A DNA stretch of 64,000 nucleotides, taken from NCBI RefSeq assembly GCF_031458135.1, contig NZ_JAVDXW010000001.1, positions 1,674,001-1,738,000 on the forward strand, given 5' to 3'. This stretch comes from Haloactinomyces albus (GTDB lineage Bacteria > Actinomycetota > Actinomycetes > Mycobacteriales > Pseudonocardiaceae). Below are positions 45,033 through 54,283 of the stretch, in pieces; position 1 is the stretch's first letter; each line of letters begins with the position of its first letter. The notes under the pieces are model-generated. The model saw only the letters and a list, made by a program, of their open reading frames with translations, had not been told where the DNA came from and searched no databases. A program made the position numbers and the translations under genes.

Positions 45033-45476
45033 TCAGCGGCGGCTCGTGGACAACGGCTCGACACTGGCCTCGTACAGGTAGGCCTCGGTCGCGTATTTCG
45101 CGTAGAGACCCCGTTGGATATAGGGAACCTGCTCCGACGGAAACGAGTAGTGGAGCTGCCCGGCGGTCCCGGTGACTCGAACCACTCGCCCCTCCTCGAT
45201 CTCGACCGGCCTGCTGGTCACCACCAGCAGCGTGTCGTCTCCGAAGTCTCCGCCGGAGAGTTCGAACGATTGCGGCCCGCGCACCTCGGACACCGCCGCG
45301 CTGATCGTGACGGTGCGCCCGAGGTAATTCCCCTGGTAGAAGTACTGCTCCTGCTGGAGCTCTTCGACGGTGACGCCCCGCTGCGGCCCGGCGGTGTCGC
45401 CGCCTCCGCAACCGGCCACCACCGGCACGAAGACCAGCGCGCCGAGCACGGTCAGCCTGCCGACCCTGCGTGTCAT
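45033..45476 (-). CDS. Small lipoprotein, OB-fold-like
   Basis: 147 residues from the ATG at 45476 (an ATG at 45497 adds seven). Signal peptide MTRRVGRLTVLGALVFVPVV and lipobox VVAGCGGG. Then VTVEELQQEQYFYQGNYLGR and TLLVVTSRPVEIEEGRVVRV, strands like those of small OB-fold binding proteins. Function unknown; convergent with the preceding lipoprotein gene. Confidence 0.8.
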   Translation of the reverse strand: MTRRVGRLTVLGALVFVPVVAGCGGGDTAGPQRGVTVEELQQEQYFYQGNYLGRTVTISAAVSEVRGPQSFELSGGDFGDDTLLVVTSRPVEIEEGRVVRVTGTAGQLHYSFPSEQVPYIQRGLYAKYATEAYLYEASVEPLSTSRR

Positions 45477-45534
45477 GGATTCCGCCCGAGCTCCCATGGC
45501 CCGGGGCTACCCCGATGGTCTCCCGGCTAACAAG

Positions 45535-46366
45535 AGGCCCGGTTGATCCACCCGCCCTCGAGGAGGCGACGGAATTCCTGTGCAGGCAGTGGGTGGGAAA
45601 ACGGCCATCCCCGGTAGGAGTAGTCGACCCGAGGCCCCCGAGCAGCCGGGACTGGGTGGCGGTCTCCACTCCTTCGACGATGCAGCTGCGTCCCATCGCG
45701 CGGCTCATGTCCACCACGGTCCGGGCGAGCGCGCGGTTGGTATCGCTGTCGCCATCGGGCACGAACGAGCGGTCCAGCTTGAGGATCTGCACGGGAAGGT
45801 CCTTCAGGCGGGCCGGCGAGGAGCAGCCCGTGCTGAAGTCGTCAATGGCGAACCACACGCCACGCCCTGCCAGCTCGACCATGATCCGCCGGCTCCGGGC
45901 GGGCAGGTTCACCAGGGAGGTTTCGGTCACCTCGAGAACCACACGGTGCGGTTCGATGCCGGACTCGGCGATCTTCCTCCTGCACCGAGGGCGAGCTGCG
46001 TATCTCGCAGCGGACAGGCCGACCGTCCTGAGCGGGTCAACCTACGCTGGTGCCCCGGCGGCCAACTCGCCCGGCAGACCCGCCGTGCTGTTCGTGCGGC
46101 TGCTGCTCATGCGGCCGGAGCAGGTCCGCGGCGGTCATGCCCAGCATGTCCTGACGCAGGTGGCCCAGCAGACCGCACAGCGCGTCGTTGCATCGAGCAG
46201 GCTCGGATTCATCGAGGAGACCGATCCCGATCGGCGCGAGATCGAAGAGGTCGGTGAACAGCCGACCCGCTCGCGACTGCCGGGCCGTGGTCGCTATGCA
46301 CCTTCCCGAAACGACATGTTCCTCCGGATCTCCGGTGGGCTTGGCGGCTGCCTGCTCAACCGACAC
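45535..46366 (-). pseudogene. Remnant of a PAS-GGDEF-EAL gene
   Basis: Leftward, 46366-46130 encodes a PAS-like segment (LFTDLFDLAPIGIGLLDESE, later LGHLRQDMLGMTAADLLRPH). 45975-45640 encodes the last third of an EAL domain (LEVTETSLVNLPARSRRIMV; AIDDFSTGCSSPARLKDLPV; LKLDRSFV; CIVEGVETATQ), and the end (GWPFSHPLPAQEFRRLLEGG) is in another frame. The GGDEF domain and the front of EAL are missing. So the gene has a large deletion and at least one frameshift. An intact gene of this class lies at 4119-6740. Confidence 0.78.
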
Positions 46367-46489
46367 GTTCTCGTGATTTACCGGCGTCGACCCCCGTTCA
46401 ACGATCGGTCACGACCACCGCTGCACCACGGCCAACGGGGAAACCGGGATCCGGCCTCCCCGTTGGTGGCCTCGAAAGCTCACCGGTTC

Positions 46490-46684
46490 TCATGATCCCA
46501 CCCGGTGGGCTCCGCAGCTGTGGCAGATCAGCCGGGAGCTCAGGCCTCGGACAGTGCCGTTGTCCAGCTCCTGAGCATGCAGGGCATGGTGTCCGCAGAC
46601 CTGGCAGGCCAACGTGGACAGAGTGGCGGGTACGGAGTCGGTCACCGGCTGGGGGCCGGAATGTTCGTGCGAGTCGGGGTTCAT
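46490..46684 (-). CDS. Small zinc-ribbon protein
   Basis: 64 residues from the ATG at 46684, with AGGAG six bases upstream. Two CxxC pairs: CQVCGHHALHAQEL and CHSCGAHRVGS, with nothing but a short linker before. Probably a metal-binding knuckle of unknown role. The good ribosome-binding site and the paired cysteines support a real gene. Confidence 0.55.
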   Translation of the reverse strand: MNPDSHEHSGPQPVTDSVPATLSTLACQVCGHHALHAQELDNGTVRGLSSRLICHSCGAHRVGS

Positions 46685-46864
46685 CAGCAGCTCCTGGCTC
46701 GTCCGCTCCAGCGATGAGGGAGAGCCGCCCGACAGGCCCCACCGTCGTGGCCACCGGCACGGGACCCCACCGGCACGGGACCTGGAAAAAGCCGATAGGC
46801 GGCACCCTCACCAGGGCAATGCCGGCTCCTTGCTCAACCAGCCACCGCATACCCTAGAAGAGAA

Positions 46865-46874
46865 AGACCGGTCT
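46865..46874. promoter_or_regulatory. Candidate TetR operator
   Basis: AGACCGGTCT is a perfect 10-bp palindrome about 90 bp before the TetR gene at 46967, extended on one side by GTCTA. TetR regulators often bind such sites in their own promoter. Confidence 0.45.
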
Positions 46875-46966
46875 GTCTAATCGGAGTGTGCCTCGACCGC
46901 GCCCGAGCGTGAGGTAATTCCACAACCGGTCCCGTATCCTGCGGCGCCGGGTTACAGTGAGGAAAT

Positions 46967-47569
46967 ATGTCCACAGCCACCGAATCCCCGCCGCGCGCCG
47001 GGCCGCGAAAGCGCATCCTGGATGCCGCCTACGCGTTGTTCGCCCGGCGCGGGATCGGTGCCGTCGGCATCGACGAGATCATCTCCCGTTCCGGGGTGGC
47101 CAAGGCCACCCTGTATCGCCACTTTCCGAGCAAGACCGACCTGGTGCTTGCTTTTCTGGCCGAACGCGAGCAGCGCTGGACCGTAGGTGTGGTCCGGGAC
47201 GAGATCTCCCGGCGAGCAGCGGACCCCGAGGAACAACTGCTGGCCATCTTCGACGTGTTCGACGAGTGGTTCGGCCGTACCGACTTCGAGGGTTGCTCGT
47301 TCATCAACGTGCTCCTGGAAATGCACTGCCACGGCCCCGAACACCCGCTGACCCACGCCAGCGCCCAGTACCTGGACAACATCCGCACTCTCGTGCGTGG
47401 CCTGGGCGACAGAGCCGGCCTGCATGACCCGGACTCCTTCGCCCACTCCTGGCACATCCTCATGAAGGGCTCCATCGTCGCCGCTGCCGAAGGCGACAGC
47501 CACGCCGCCCGGCGCGCGCAGGCCATGGGTCGCTACCTCATCGACCAGCACCGCGCCGCCACCTCGTAG
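46967..47569 (+). CDS. TetR-family transcriptional regulator
   Basis: 200 residues from ATG 46967. HTH: RILDAAYALFARRGIGAVGI then ISRSGVAKATLYRHFPSKTD. C-terminal domain with GCSFINVLLEMHCHGPEHPL, seen in regulators with a conserved pocket. Likely autoregulated through the palindrome upstream; its target may be the FUSC transporter gene, which converges with it across a terminator, but divergent MarR is the more likely controller of that gene. Confidence 0.93.
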   Translation: MSTATESPPRAGPRKRILDAAYALFARRGIGAVGIDEIISRSGVAKATLYRHFPSKTDLVLAFLAEREQRWTVGVVRDEISRRAADPEEQLLAIFDVFDEWFGRTDFEGCSFINVLLEMHCHGPEHPLTHASAQYLDNIRTLVRGLGDRAGLHDPDSFAHSWHILMKGSIVAAAEGDSHAARRAQAMGRYLIDQHRAATS

Positions 47570-47605
47570 GAGCAGGCGCCTCGGACGCTGGCCGGTAGCC
47601 GTGCG

Positions 47606-47641
47606 GAGGGGCCGAAGTTTTTCGGCGAAACTTCCACCCTC
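47606..47641. terminator. Bidirectional terminator between TetR and FUSC genes
   Basis: GAGGG (47606-47610) pairs with CCCTC (47637-47641), and inside it GAAGTTT pairs with AAACTTC around TTCGGCG. It sits between two converging stops (47569 and 47643). Confidence 0.7.
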
Positions 47642-47642
47642 G

Positions 47643-49259
47643 TCAAGGTCGACCGGAGGCACTCCAGGTCTCCACCTTCTCGTCCAGCAGCACATAGGCC
47701 CGGTGGGACGCGTCGAGCAATTCCTCGGTGGGCAACTTCGAATCCCGCACCTCGCCCTCGGCGACGTCGTATGCCTCGTGCAGTTCGATCAGGGCTCGGC
47801 GGAGCCGATTCGGCTGCACCGGATCCGCGGTGCTGAGCTCGTGCACCCGCGCGAGCGCACGGTGCACCCGCGACAGCCACGCCCGATTGGGCAGGAACCA
47901 TGCCACGCCCACGGCGATCGCAGCGCCGAGCAACGTCGCCCACAGACGGTTCGAGGCCAGCTCACCGGGACCGGCCGGCGATGCCAGCGCGCTCACCAGC
48001 AAGGCGACCGGTGTCGCGAAGGCCAGGCCGACGGCATAGTTGGCCAGCACGGTCATCTCCGCACCCCACTGCAGCACGGCCAACAGGATGATGATCACCC
48101 ACGGAGCGGGATGGGCCGTCAACAGGGCGAGCCCGATGAGCACGCCGAACACCGTCCCCGCCACGCGCTGGACCATCCGCGAAACCGAACTCGACGTGCT
48201 GGTCGCCTGCAGGACCGACACCGCCGACACCGCCGCCCAGTAGGCATGCCCGATGCCGAGCAGGTTGGCCACCGTTCCCGCGATGAGGGCCGCCACGCCC
48301 ACTCGGATCGCGTACGGCAACAGCCAGGTCCCGGCGTGTCGATCGGGGCGCAGCGCCGCGCGCATGACCTCGCCGATCACCCGCCACCGCGACACCGGTG
48401 CAGGGAGTACAGCCGGCTTCGACTCTCCCTCGGACATGAGGCCGGGAAAACCATACCCACGACGAATCCCGGTGGCGGCGGCACGAACGTCCTCAGCGGC
48501 CACCTCCGTGGTGTCGGTGGGCATCAGCAGCGCTTCGCAGGCCTCGGTCGCACGGACGAGGTCGAGGTGAGCCGGTGTTTCCCGATGCCGCCACCCCACC
48601 AGTGCGACGCTGTTCCACGCCGTTTCCACCGCGACCGCCGCACGGTGCCGGGTCGCCAGGTTCGGCCGTGCCGCCAGGTGCGCTGCGGTCGCCTCGAGCG
48701 CGGCGGCCACGGCCCTGCGCTGCGGCCCCAGCCCGCTGACCACGGCCCCCGCGATGCTCACGGCCCAGGCGAATGCGGCGCTGATCGCGGTCATCGCGAT
48801 GTGCGGGCCCAGATCCGAGTGCGTGAGTGCCAGATGTGCACAGGCGCCGGTCGCGAACGCGAAGATCAGTCCTCCGGGGGCGCCGAGCCGCACGGCGGTG
48901 CCTGCCGCAGTGGCCACGGCTCCCACGACCGCCGTCGCCAGCAGCGCCAGCGGCTCGTGCCACATCTGCCCGCCTGCGAACACCGCGATCACGTCGCCCA
49001 TCGCGACGGCGAGCACCATCGCAACGGCCACCACCGCCAGGGTGCGGGCCTGCTGCCGATACGGCTCGCTGCGAGCGTAGACGCTGGTCAGTGCCCCGAA
49101 CACCGCACCGGCCACCAGGTCCAGCCGGTCCACCTGGAGCAGGACCAGCAGGGGGACCAACATGGACAGGAATGCCCTGGCGGCGGGCCATGCGAACGGC
49201 CCGCCCCTGCGTACACGGAACGCATCCGGCAGATTTCGAGTCAGCACTGTAGTGGGCAC
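47643..49259 (-). CDS. FUSC-family transporter (aromatic acid / efflux type)
   Basis: 538 residues in two repeats: six N-terminal helices (AFLSMLVPLLVLLQVDRLDL onward), a soluble linker of about 150 residues, then six more (IRVGVAALIAGTVANLLGIG; HAYWAAVSAVSVLQATSTSS, the FUSC block), and a charged tail. This is the complete YccS/AaeB layout. It would export aromatic carboxylates or similar compounds. The MarR gene is divergent, 46 bp away, with a 16-bp palindrome between, so expression is probably derepressed by a ligand. Confidence 0.9.
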   Translation of the reverse strand: MPTTVLTRNLPDAFRVRRGGPFAWPAARAFLSMLVPLLVLLQVDRLDLVAGAVFGALTSVYARSEPYRQQARTLAVVAVAMVLAVAMGDVIAVFAGGQMWHEPLALLATAVVGAVATAAGTAVRLGAPGGLIFAFATGACAHLALTHSDLGPHIAMTAISAAFAWAVSIAGAVVSGLGPQRRAVAAALEATAAHLAARPNLATRHRAAVAVETAWNSVALVGWRHRETPAHLDLVRATEACEALLMPTDTTEVAAEDVRAAATGIRRGYGFPGLMSEGESKPAVLPAPVSRWRVIGEVMRAALRPDRHAGTWLLPYAIRVGVAALIAGTVANLLGIGHAYWAAVSAVSVLQATSTSSSVSRMVQRVAGTVFGVLIGLALLTAHPAPWVIIILLAVLQWGAEMTVLANYAVGLAFATPVALLVSALASPAGPGELASNRLWATLLGAAIAVGVAWFLPNRAWLSRVHRALARVHELSTADPVQPNRLRRALIELHEAYDVAEGEVRDSKLPTEELLDASHRAYVLLDEKVETWSASGRP

Positions 49260-49280
49260 GTTCTCTCATCCTACACAGTT

Positions 49281-49296
49281 ATTTCACTAGTAAAAT
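49281..49296. promoter_or_regulatory. MarR operator candidate
   Basis: ATTTCACTAGTAAAAT is an inverted repeat with one pair of mismatches around ACTAGT. It fills the 46-bp gap between the FUSC and MarR starts, where it would cover both promoters. Confidence 0.65.
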
Positions 49297-49305
49297 GGAA
49301 GTGAG

Positions 49306-49857
49306 ATGAAACGAACACCAGACCTGATCGAAACCGCCCGGTCGCAGTGGCAGGAAGCCCGGCCCGACCTGGACACCACCAGCATCGATGTGATCGGGCG
49401 AATCCTGCGCGCCGCAGTCGTTCTCCGACAACGCCTGGACGCGGCATTCGCCGACGAAGGCCTCAACCGTGCCGAGTTCGACCTGCTTTGCGCGCTTCGC
49501 CGGACCGGGGCCCCCGTGACTCCGGGACGGCTCAGCGAGCTGACCGTGTCCTCGGGAGCGGCGACAACCAAGCGCGTTCACCAGCTCACCGAGCGCGGTC
49601 TGCTGGAACGCACCACCGATGAGCGCGACCGGCGCAGCGCGCGCATCCTGCTCACCGAGCACGGCCGAGAAGTGATCGACCGTGCCTTCACCCGCAACAT
49701 CGAAGCCGAAAAGCACCTGCTCTCGGCGCTGAGTTCGCGCAGACGCGAGTCCCTTGCCGGGGGCCTGGCCGACCTCCTGCGCACGCTGGAAGGTTCGTCG
49801 GACCCGGCGAGCCTGACCGCCGGAGTCCGCGACGATCCGACCACCGACGAGGGGTGA
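49306..49857 (+). CDS. MarR-family transcriptional regulator
   Basis: 183 residues from ATG 49306. Winged helix: GLNRAEFDLLCALRRTGAPV, then TPGRLSELTVSSGAATTKRV, with the wing DERDRRSARILLTEHGREVI. Dimerisation helices at both ends. Divergent from the FUSC gene, which it most likely represses; the AMP-ligase gene converges behind it. Confidence 0.95.
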   Translation: MKRTPDLIETARSQWQEARPDLDTTSIDVIGRILRAAVVLRQRLDAAFADEGLNRAEFDLLCALRRTGAPVTPGRLSELTVSSGAATTKRVHQLTERGLLERTTDERDRRSARILLTEHGREVIDRAFTRNIEAEKHLLSALSSRRRESLAGGLADLLRTLEGSSDPASLTAGVRDDPTTDEG

Positions 49858-49888
49858 TCGATCGCCGGGGGTGGGCCGGAGGAGCCCC

Positions 49889-49910
49889 GGTTCCGGGAAA
49901 AACCGGGACC
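49889..49910. terminator. Hairpin between MarR and acyl-CoA ligase genes
   Basis: GGTTCCGG and CCGGGACC pair (one G-T) around GAAAAA, giving an 8-bp stem between two converging stops (49857 and 49937). Confidence 0.6.
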
Positions 49911-49936
49911 CCGCACCCGGTCTCACGGGTGGATTC

Positions 49937-51550
49937 CTACCCGATCAGCTGCTCGCGCAGGGTCTTCTTGGAGAACTTGCCGGTGCTGGTCTTGGGCAAC
50001 TCCGGCACGAACCGGACCTCGTCCGGCAGCCACCACTTGGCGACCCGGTCGCGCAGGTGCTCCACAAGCTCGTCCTCGGTGAGCTGTTCCCCCTCGGTGA
50101 CGACGACGCAGGCAAGCGGGCGCTCCGTCCACCGTGGATCGGGTTTGGCGATCACGGCGGCCTCGGTCACTCGGGGATGCGCCATGATGTGGTTCTCCAG
50201 TTCCACCGACGAGATCCACTCACCGCCGGACTTCACCAGGTCCTTGGTGCGGTCGACGAGTCGCACGAACCCGTGTTCGTCGATCGTGGCCACGTCCCCG
50301 GTGCGCAGCCAGCCATCGGCCGTGAACGCGTCGGTGCCGACACCGTCGCCGTAGTAGGCCGAGGCGATCCACGGTCCCGCCGCCTGCAGCTCGCCCGCGG
50401 ACACGCCGTCCCAGGGCTGCTCGGTTTCGGCATCCATGTCCACGATGCGCAGATCCACCAGCGGGACCGCCTGCCCCTGGGTCGCACGGACCTCGGCCAG
50501 ACCCTCGGCGTCGAGGTCGTCGTGGTGGCTGCGCGGGGTCGCGGCCGAGGCCAGTGGGCTCGTCTCGGTCATTCCCCACGCCTGGGTGATCGGAATACCG
50601 ATCGCTTCGCGCCATCCTTCCGACAGCGCCCTCGGAATGGCCGAACCACCGCCGACCACCGTCCGCAGGCTCGACAGGTCGTGCTCACCCAGCAGCGGCA
50701 GCATCCCCATCCAGATGGTCGGCACGCCCGCCGTGACCGTCACGCGGTGCCGCTCGATCGCGCCGACCAGTGCCTCGGGCTTCATCGCGGGACCGGGAAA
50801 GACCAGGTCCGAGCCTGCGAACACCGCGGCATACGGCAATCCCCAGGCATTGACGTGGAACATCGGAACCACCGGCAGCAACGTGTCGCGCTCGCTCAGT
50901 CCGAGCGAGTCGGCGGTGAGGCTGACCAGCGAATGCAGCACGGTCGAGCGGTGCGAGTAGACCACGCCCTTCGGGTTGCCGGTCGTGCCCGAGGTGTAGC
51001 ACATGGCGGCGGCCGCGTTCTCGTCGTCGACCCGGAAATCACCTTCGTGCGGTGCGGCCTGCGCCAGCAAGTGCTCGTAATCGTGCACGCGCGGATCGTC
51101 CGGGAGATCGGCGTCCGCACCATCGTCGATCACCACGAAGTGCCGCACGGTGGAAAGCTTGTCGGCCAGCGGCCACAGGACGGGCAACAGCGAGCGGTCG
51201 ACGAACACGATGTCGTCCTCGGCGTGCTCGGCGATGTAGCTGATCTGTTCCGGGAACAGCCGGATGTTCAGGGTGTGCAACACGCGGCCGGTGCACGGTA
51301 CGGCGAAATACAGTTCGAGGTGGCGCTGGGTGTTCCAGCCGAAGGTTCCCACCCGCGCGTCCGCCGGAGCCTCCAGAGTCTCCAGCACGGTCGCCAACCG
51401 GCGGACCCTCGTGGCCCACTCCGCGTAGGTCGCCGTGCTTTCACTTCCGTCGGCGGTGGCCGTGACCATGGTCTTGTTGCCGAAGTGGCGTTCTGCTCGG
51501 TGAAAAAGATGCGGCAGGGTCAGTGGTCGATCCTGCATCAAACCGTGCAT
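49937..51550 (-). CDS. Acyl-CoA synthetase / fatty-acid-CoA ligase (AMP-forming)
   Basis: 537 residues. AMP-binding motif CYTSGTTGNPKGVVYSH near residue 190; GMTETSPLAS near 325; YYGDG and GWLRTGDVATIDEHGFVRLV near 410; the C-terminal KTSTGKFSKKTL Lys near 525. ISSVELENHIMAHPRVTEAA is typical of medium/long-chain ligases. It activates a fatty acid to acyl-CoA for degradation or lipid synthesis. A single gene, with the YrhK operon ending before it. Confidence 0.95.
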   Translation of the reverse strand: MHGLMQDRPLTLPHLFHRAERHFGNKTMVTATADGSESTATYAEWATRVRRLATVLETLEAPADARVGTFGWNTQRHLELYFAVPCTGRVLHTLNIRLFPEQISYIAEHAEDDIVFVDRSLLPVLWPLADKLSTVRHFVVIDDGADADLPDDPRVHDYEHLLAQAAPHEGDFRVDDENAAAAMCYTSGTTGNPKGVVYSHRSTVLHSLVSLTADSLGLSERDTLLPVVPMFHVNAWGLPYAAVFAGSDLVFPGPAMKPEALVGAIERHRVTVTAGVPTIWMGMLPLLGEHDLSSLRTVVGGGSAIPRALSEGWREAIGIPITQAWGMTETSPLASAATPRSHHDDLDAEGLAEVRATQGQAVPLVDLRIVDMDAETEQPWDGVSAGELQAAGPWIASAYYGDGVGTDAFTADGWLRTGDVATIDEHGFVRLVDRTKDLVKSGGEWISSVELENHIMAHPRVTEAAVIAKPDPRWTERPLACVVVTEGEQLTEDELVEHLRDRVAKWWLPDEVRFVPELPKTSTGKFSKKTLREQLIG

Positions 51551-51859
51551 GCTGTGTTCTCCCTTGTCGCCGAGCGCACATGCGGGGCGTGGTCTTGAGA
51601 GCCCGCGCCCCGTTCACAGGGTCGGCCCTGTTCGTGCAACGGGATGACTGCGCTTTCCCCCGTCGGAGTGAAAATTACCGACTGGTGGCCTTTCTCACAA
51701 TCCGAGTTGCCCGAGTCGGACGGTCGATCCGCGACCTCCTCGGCGGAGCCAGGTTCCGTCTGGTGAATCATGTGCGGTGGGGTCGGTCAATTTCGCGAGA
51801 AATTGACCAACCCCACCCAGAGGCAAGATCAGCCGGACACGCCACTACCGGACACACCA
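51551..51859. other. Intergenic region with terminator and ligase promoter
   Basis: 309 bp between the acyl-CoA ligase and YrhK genes. The hairpin at 51776-51817 is the only structure I recognise; no gene is supported. Confidence 0.5.
51776..51817. terminator. Long hairpin terminator with GCGA tetraloop
   Basis: Arms 51776-51794 and 51799-51817 pair perfectly except for one C/A mismatch, 18 pairs in all, around the GNRA-type loop GCGA. It follows the YrhK gene and so ends the leftward glycosyltransferase operon. Its centre AATTTCGCGAGAAATTG also occurs at 23643-23659 next to the decayed CRISPR repeats. Confidence 0.85.
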
Positions 51860-52156
51860 CTAGAAGTCCCCGGCCGACTCGTGCGCCTGTTGACCTGCGG
51901 GCCGCAACCGCTGCAGGTGCATACGCCTGCTGAGACGGATGACCGGGCGAATCGCCAGTTCGATACTGCCCACGAGGAACAGCCATGTTCCCGCCGTGGT
52001 CGTCGACTCGAAGAAGAACAGAGCGCTGCCCACCGTGAACCACAGGGCGATCAGGATGTCGTTGCCGATGCTGAGCACCTCGTAGCGCCTGCGAATCAGC
52101 AACTCCTCATGACCGATCCGCAGTACCAGCGGCGTGGAACCAGCATGATCACTCAT
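51860..52156 (-). CDS. YrhK-family membrane protein
   Basis: 98 residues from the ATG at 52156. RRRYEVLSIGNDILIALWFT then GSALFFFESTTTAGTWLFLV, two membrane helices, and IRPVIRLSRRMHLQRL: the YrhK domain. Unknown role. Last gene of the leftward operon that starts at 56482; 58 bp from the glycosyltransferase gene. Confidence 0.85.
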   Translation of the reverse strand: MSDHAGSTPLVLRIGHEELLIRRRYEVLSIGNDILIALWFTVGSALFFFESTTTAGTWLFLVGSIELAIRPVIRLSRRMHLQRLRPAGQQAHESAGDF

Positions 52157-52214
52157 GCCACCAGTGTTCCCCGAGGAAGGACAGCACGCACTCCCGCCTT
52201 TCGGTGGCAAGCAA

Positions 52215-53381
52215 TCACTGCCGCCCCAGCACGGACCGCATCAGTGCCAGCAACCGTCGAGCCGAGGACGCCCAGGTGAAACCGGCCGCCTGCGTGCGCG
52301 CCGCGGAGACCAGCCGGGCGCGGTGCTCCGGTTCCTCCAGTCTCCGCACCGCGGCTGCGAAATCCTCGGCGGAATCCGGGGCGAAGAACTCGGCGTGTCC
52401 ACCGGTGACCTCCCGGAAGATGGTCAGGTCACTGCACACCACCGGGGTTTGCGCATTCATCGCCTCGATGACGGGCAGTCCGAATCCCTCGTCCCTGGAT
52501 GCGGTGACCAGCGCCGCCGAATTCGCGAGCAGCCCGCGGTATTCGTCGTCACCGACACCGCGCCGGAAAACCACGTCGGCACCGGGAGGAACGGAGTCGG
52601 CCAACTCCGCTTCCCGGGCCGGGTCGATGCGGCTCAGCAAATGCAGTCGGTACTCGGGCAGTGCCGCCATTCCCGCCAGCAACGTCTCGACGTTCTTGTA
52701 CGGCATGAACGATCCCATGTACACCAGGTCGCGCCGATCGCCCCGCACACCACCGGTGTTCACCTCGCCACTCGTGCTCTCCGCAGGCCCGGTGTCCGCC
52801 GCGGAGGAGCCCACCGAGGGAGCATTGGGCACCACGGCGACGGGGCGCCGGGTCAGCCGGTACTCGGCGATGAGGTCCCTGGTGGTCGCACTGACGGTGA
52901 CGACGGCATCGGCTCGGTTGAGCAACACCCGCTGGGGCCAGAACGCCCGGTGATAAAGACGCCAGATGAGCCGCACCGGAAGCGGCAGGAAACCGGGCGG
53001 CTGCGGATGCCGGTAGTAAATCAGGTCATGCAGGGTCAGGATCAGGCGATACCGTCGTCGGAAGCCACCGATGACCTGGAGCGGGCTGAACACGACATCC
53101 GCGCCGAGACGGTGCAACCGCCGCGACAACCAAAGTTCCCGTGGTGCGAACGGACTGTTCACGACGACATACGGGACGTCGCCGGGCAGCAGCCTCAACT
53201 GTGCCTCGTCGTGGATCAACATCGTCACGGGATGCAGGCGATGCAATGCCTCGATCAAGCTCGCACCGTACCGGCTGATCCCGTCGTGCACATCGGTTCG
53301 CGTCCATCGTGCGTCGACGAACACGGTCATCGGCTTTTCGGGCAAGCTGTCCCCTTCGCTACCGCACTCCCCGGCGTTCAT
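52215..53381 (-). CDS. GT4-type glycosyltransferase (mannosyltransferase-like)
   Basis: 388 residues from the ATG at 53381, overlapping the hydrolase stop as ATGA; MTVFVDARWT at 53330 is the alternative start. N-terminal Rossmann domain with LTLHDLIYYRHPQPPGFLPL, then VTVSATTRDLIAEY, and the C-terminal donor domain with LVYMGSFMPYKNVETLLAGM, DDEYRGLLANSAALVTASRD and EGFGLPVIEAMNAQTPVVCS, where the EGFGLPxxEAM motif binds the nucleotide sugar. It transfers a hexose to a lipid or glycan at the inner membrane face. Neighbours are a second GT4 enzyme and an alpha/beta hydrolase. Confidence 0.92.
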   Translation of the reverse strand: MNAGECGSEGDSLPEKPMTVFVDARWTRTDVHDGISRYGASLIEALHRLHPVTMLIHDEAQLRLLPGDVPYVVVNSPFAPRELWLSRRLHRLGADVVFSPLQVIGGFRRRYRLILTLHDLIYYRHPQPPGFLPLPVRLIWRLYHRAFWPQRVLLNRADAVVTVSATTRDLIAEYRLTRRPVAVVPNAPSVGSSAADTGPAESTSGEVNTGGVRGDRRDLVYMGSFMPYKNVETLLAGMAALPEYRLHLLSRIDPAREAELADSVPPGADVVFRRGVGDDEYRGLLANSAALVTASRDEGFGLPVIEAMNAQTPVVCSDLTIFREVTGGHAEFFAPDSAEDFAAAVRRLEEPEHRARLVSAARTQAAGFTWASSARRLLALMRSVLGRQ

Positions 53382-54274
53382 GGGGCGACGAGGAACCGCT
53401 GAATCGCACGAGCGGCAGCCGCCGGAGTCTCGTAGTGCACCAGATGACCGACCTCGGGAAGCACCACCAGTTCGGCGTCGGCCAGCTCGGCCACCAGCCC
53501 GCGCTGCCCGCCCACCGGGGCGATGTCGTCCGTGGCTCCGGCGATCAGCAGGGTGCGCGTGGTGAGCGCCGCGGCATAGTCGGCGACGGTGTGCGTCACC
53601 GAGGCCTCGTAGGTCTCGGCGAGCAATGCCGGGCTGTGGAAACGACTGAAGTAGCGCAGATGGCTGTCGTGCACGAATCGGCGCAGCTGTTTGTCCCGGG
53701 TACGTACCATGGCTCTGCTCGCGGCGAGCACGATCATCCTGTTCGACAGCAGTGCCCGGCCGAGCCGTGTGGGCAGTGCCCTGCCGAGCCGGTAGTACAC
53801 GGAGGTCAGCAGGGACAACACCGCACGTGGCCCGCGCAACGCGGGCGTCGAGATCGGATTGACCAGAATGAGCCGGTGTACCAGCTCGGGCGCCGCGGAG
53901 GCGACGTGCGCCGCGATGAGCGACCCGAACGAATGCCCCAGCAACAACACCGGCCGGGCACGCCCGCCGAGCCGCTCCACCAGTTCGATCACGAGGCGGG
54001 CATATCCCTCGATGTCGTGGCGCCGCCCCCACATCGGCCCCGAGTCGCCGAACCCGGGCAGATCCGGCACCACGACGGCGCGAGAGGAGAAGTGCTCGGC
54101 GATGGGCTCCAGACCATGGTGGGTGCCGCGCAGGCCGTGGATCATGACGAGAGGTACCTCGTCGGCGGAGTGCTGCGCGGCGGGGTCGGCACCGTGGATC
54201 CAGTAGTGCAGGTCGCTGCCGCCGATCCGCACCGTGTGCTCGACCGGACCGGGACTCGGTTCCGCAATGCTCAT
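53378..54274 (-). CDS. Alpha/beta hydrolase
   Basis: 298 residues from the ATG at 54274; a GTG at 54283, overlapping the upstream stop, is possible. Oxyanion MIHGLRGTHHG near 46, nucleophile elbow LLGHSFGSLIAAH near 113, catalytic Asp in AGATDDIAPVGG and His in LPEVGHLVHYETP near the end: a complete triad. Substrate unknown. The gene sits between two glycosyltransferase genes and overlaps the downstream one by ATGA, so it probably acts on the same lipid or glycan. Confidence 0.92.
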   Translation of the reverse strand: MSIAEPSPGPVEHTVRIGGSDLHYWIHGADPAAQHSADEVPLVMIHGLRGTHHGLEPIAEHFSSRAVVVPDLPGFGDSGPMWGRRHDIEGYARLVIELVERLGGRARPVLLLGHSFGSLIAAHVASAAPELVHRLILVNPISTPALRGPRAVLSLLTSVYYRLGRALPTRLGRALLSNRMIVLAASRAMVRTRDKQLRRFVHDSHLRYFSRFHSPALLAETYEASVTHTVADYAAALTTRTLLIAGATDDIAPVGGQRGLVAELADAELVVLPEVGHLVHYETPAAAARAIQRFLVAP

Positions 54275-54283
54275 GGCTGCCAC

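Noticed and set aside
41567-45064. Leftward frame of 1165 codons opposite qcrB and the lipoprotein
   Set aside because: It is the antisense of well-recognised genes, with no family motif; such frames are common in G+C-rich DNA.
46398-46850. Leftward frame of 150 codons overlapping the zinc-ribbon gene
   Set aside because: The shorter zinc-ribbon frame has paired CxxC motifs and a ribosome-binding site; this one has neither.
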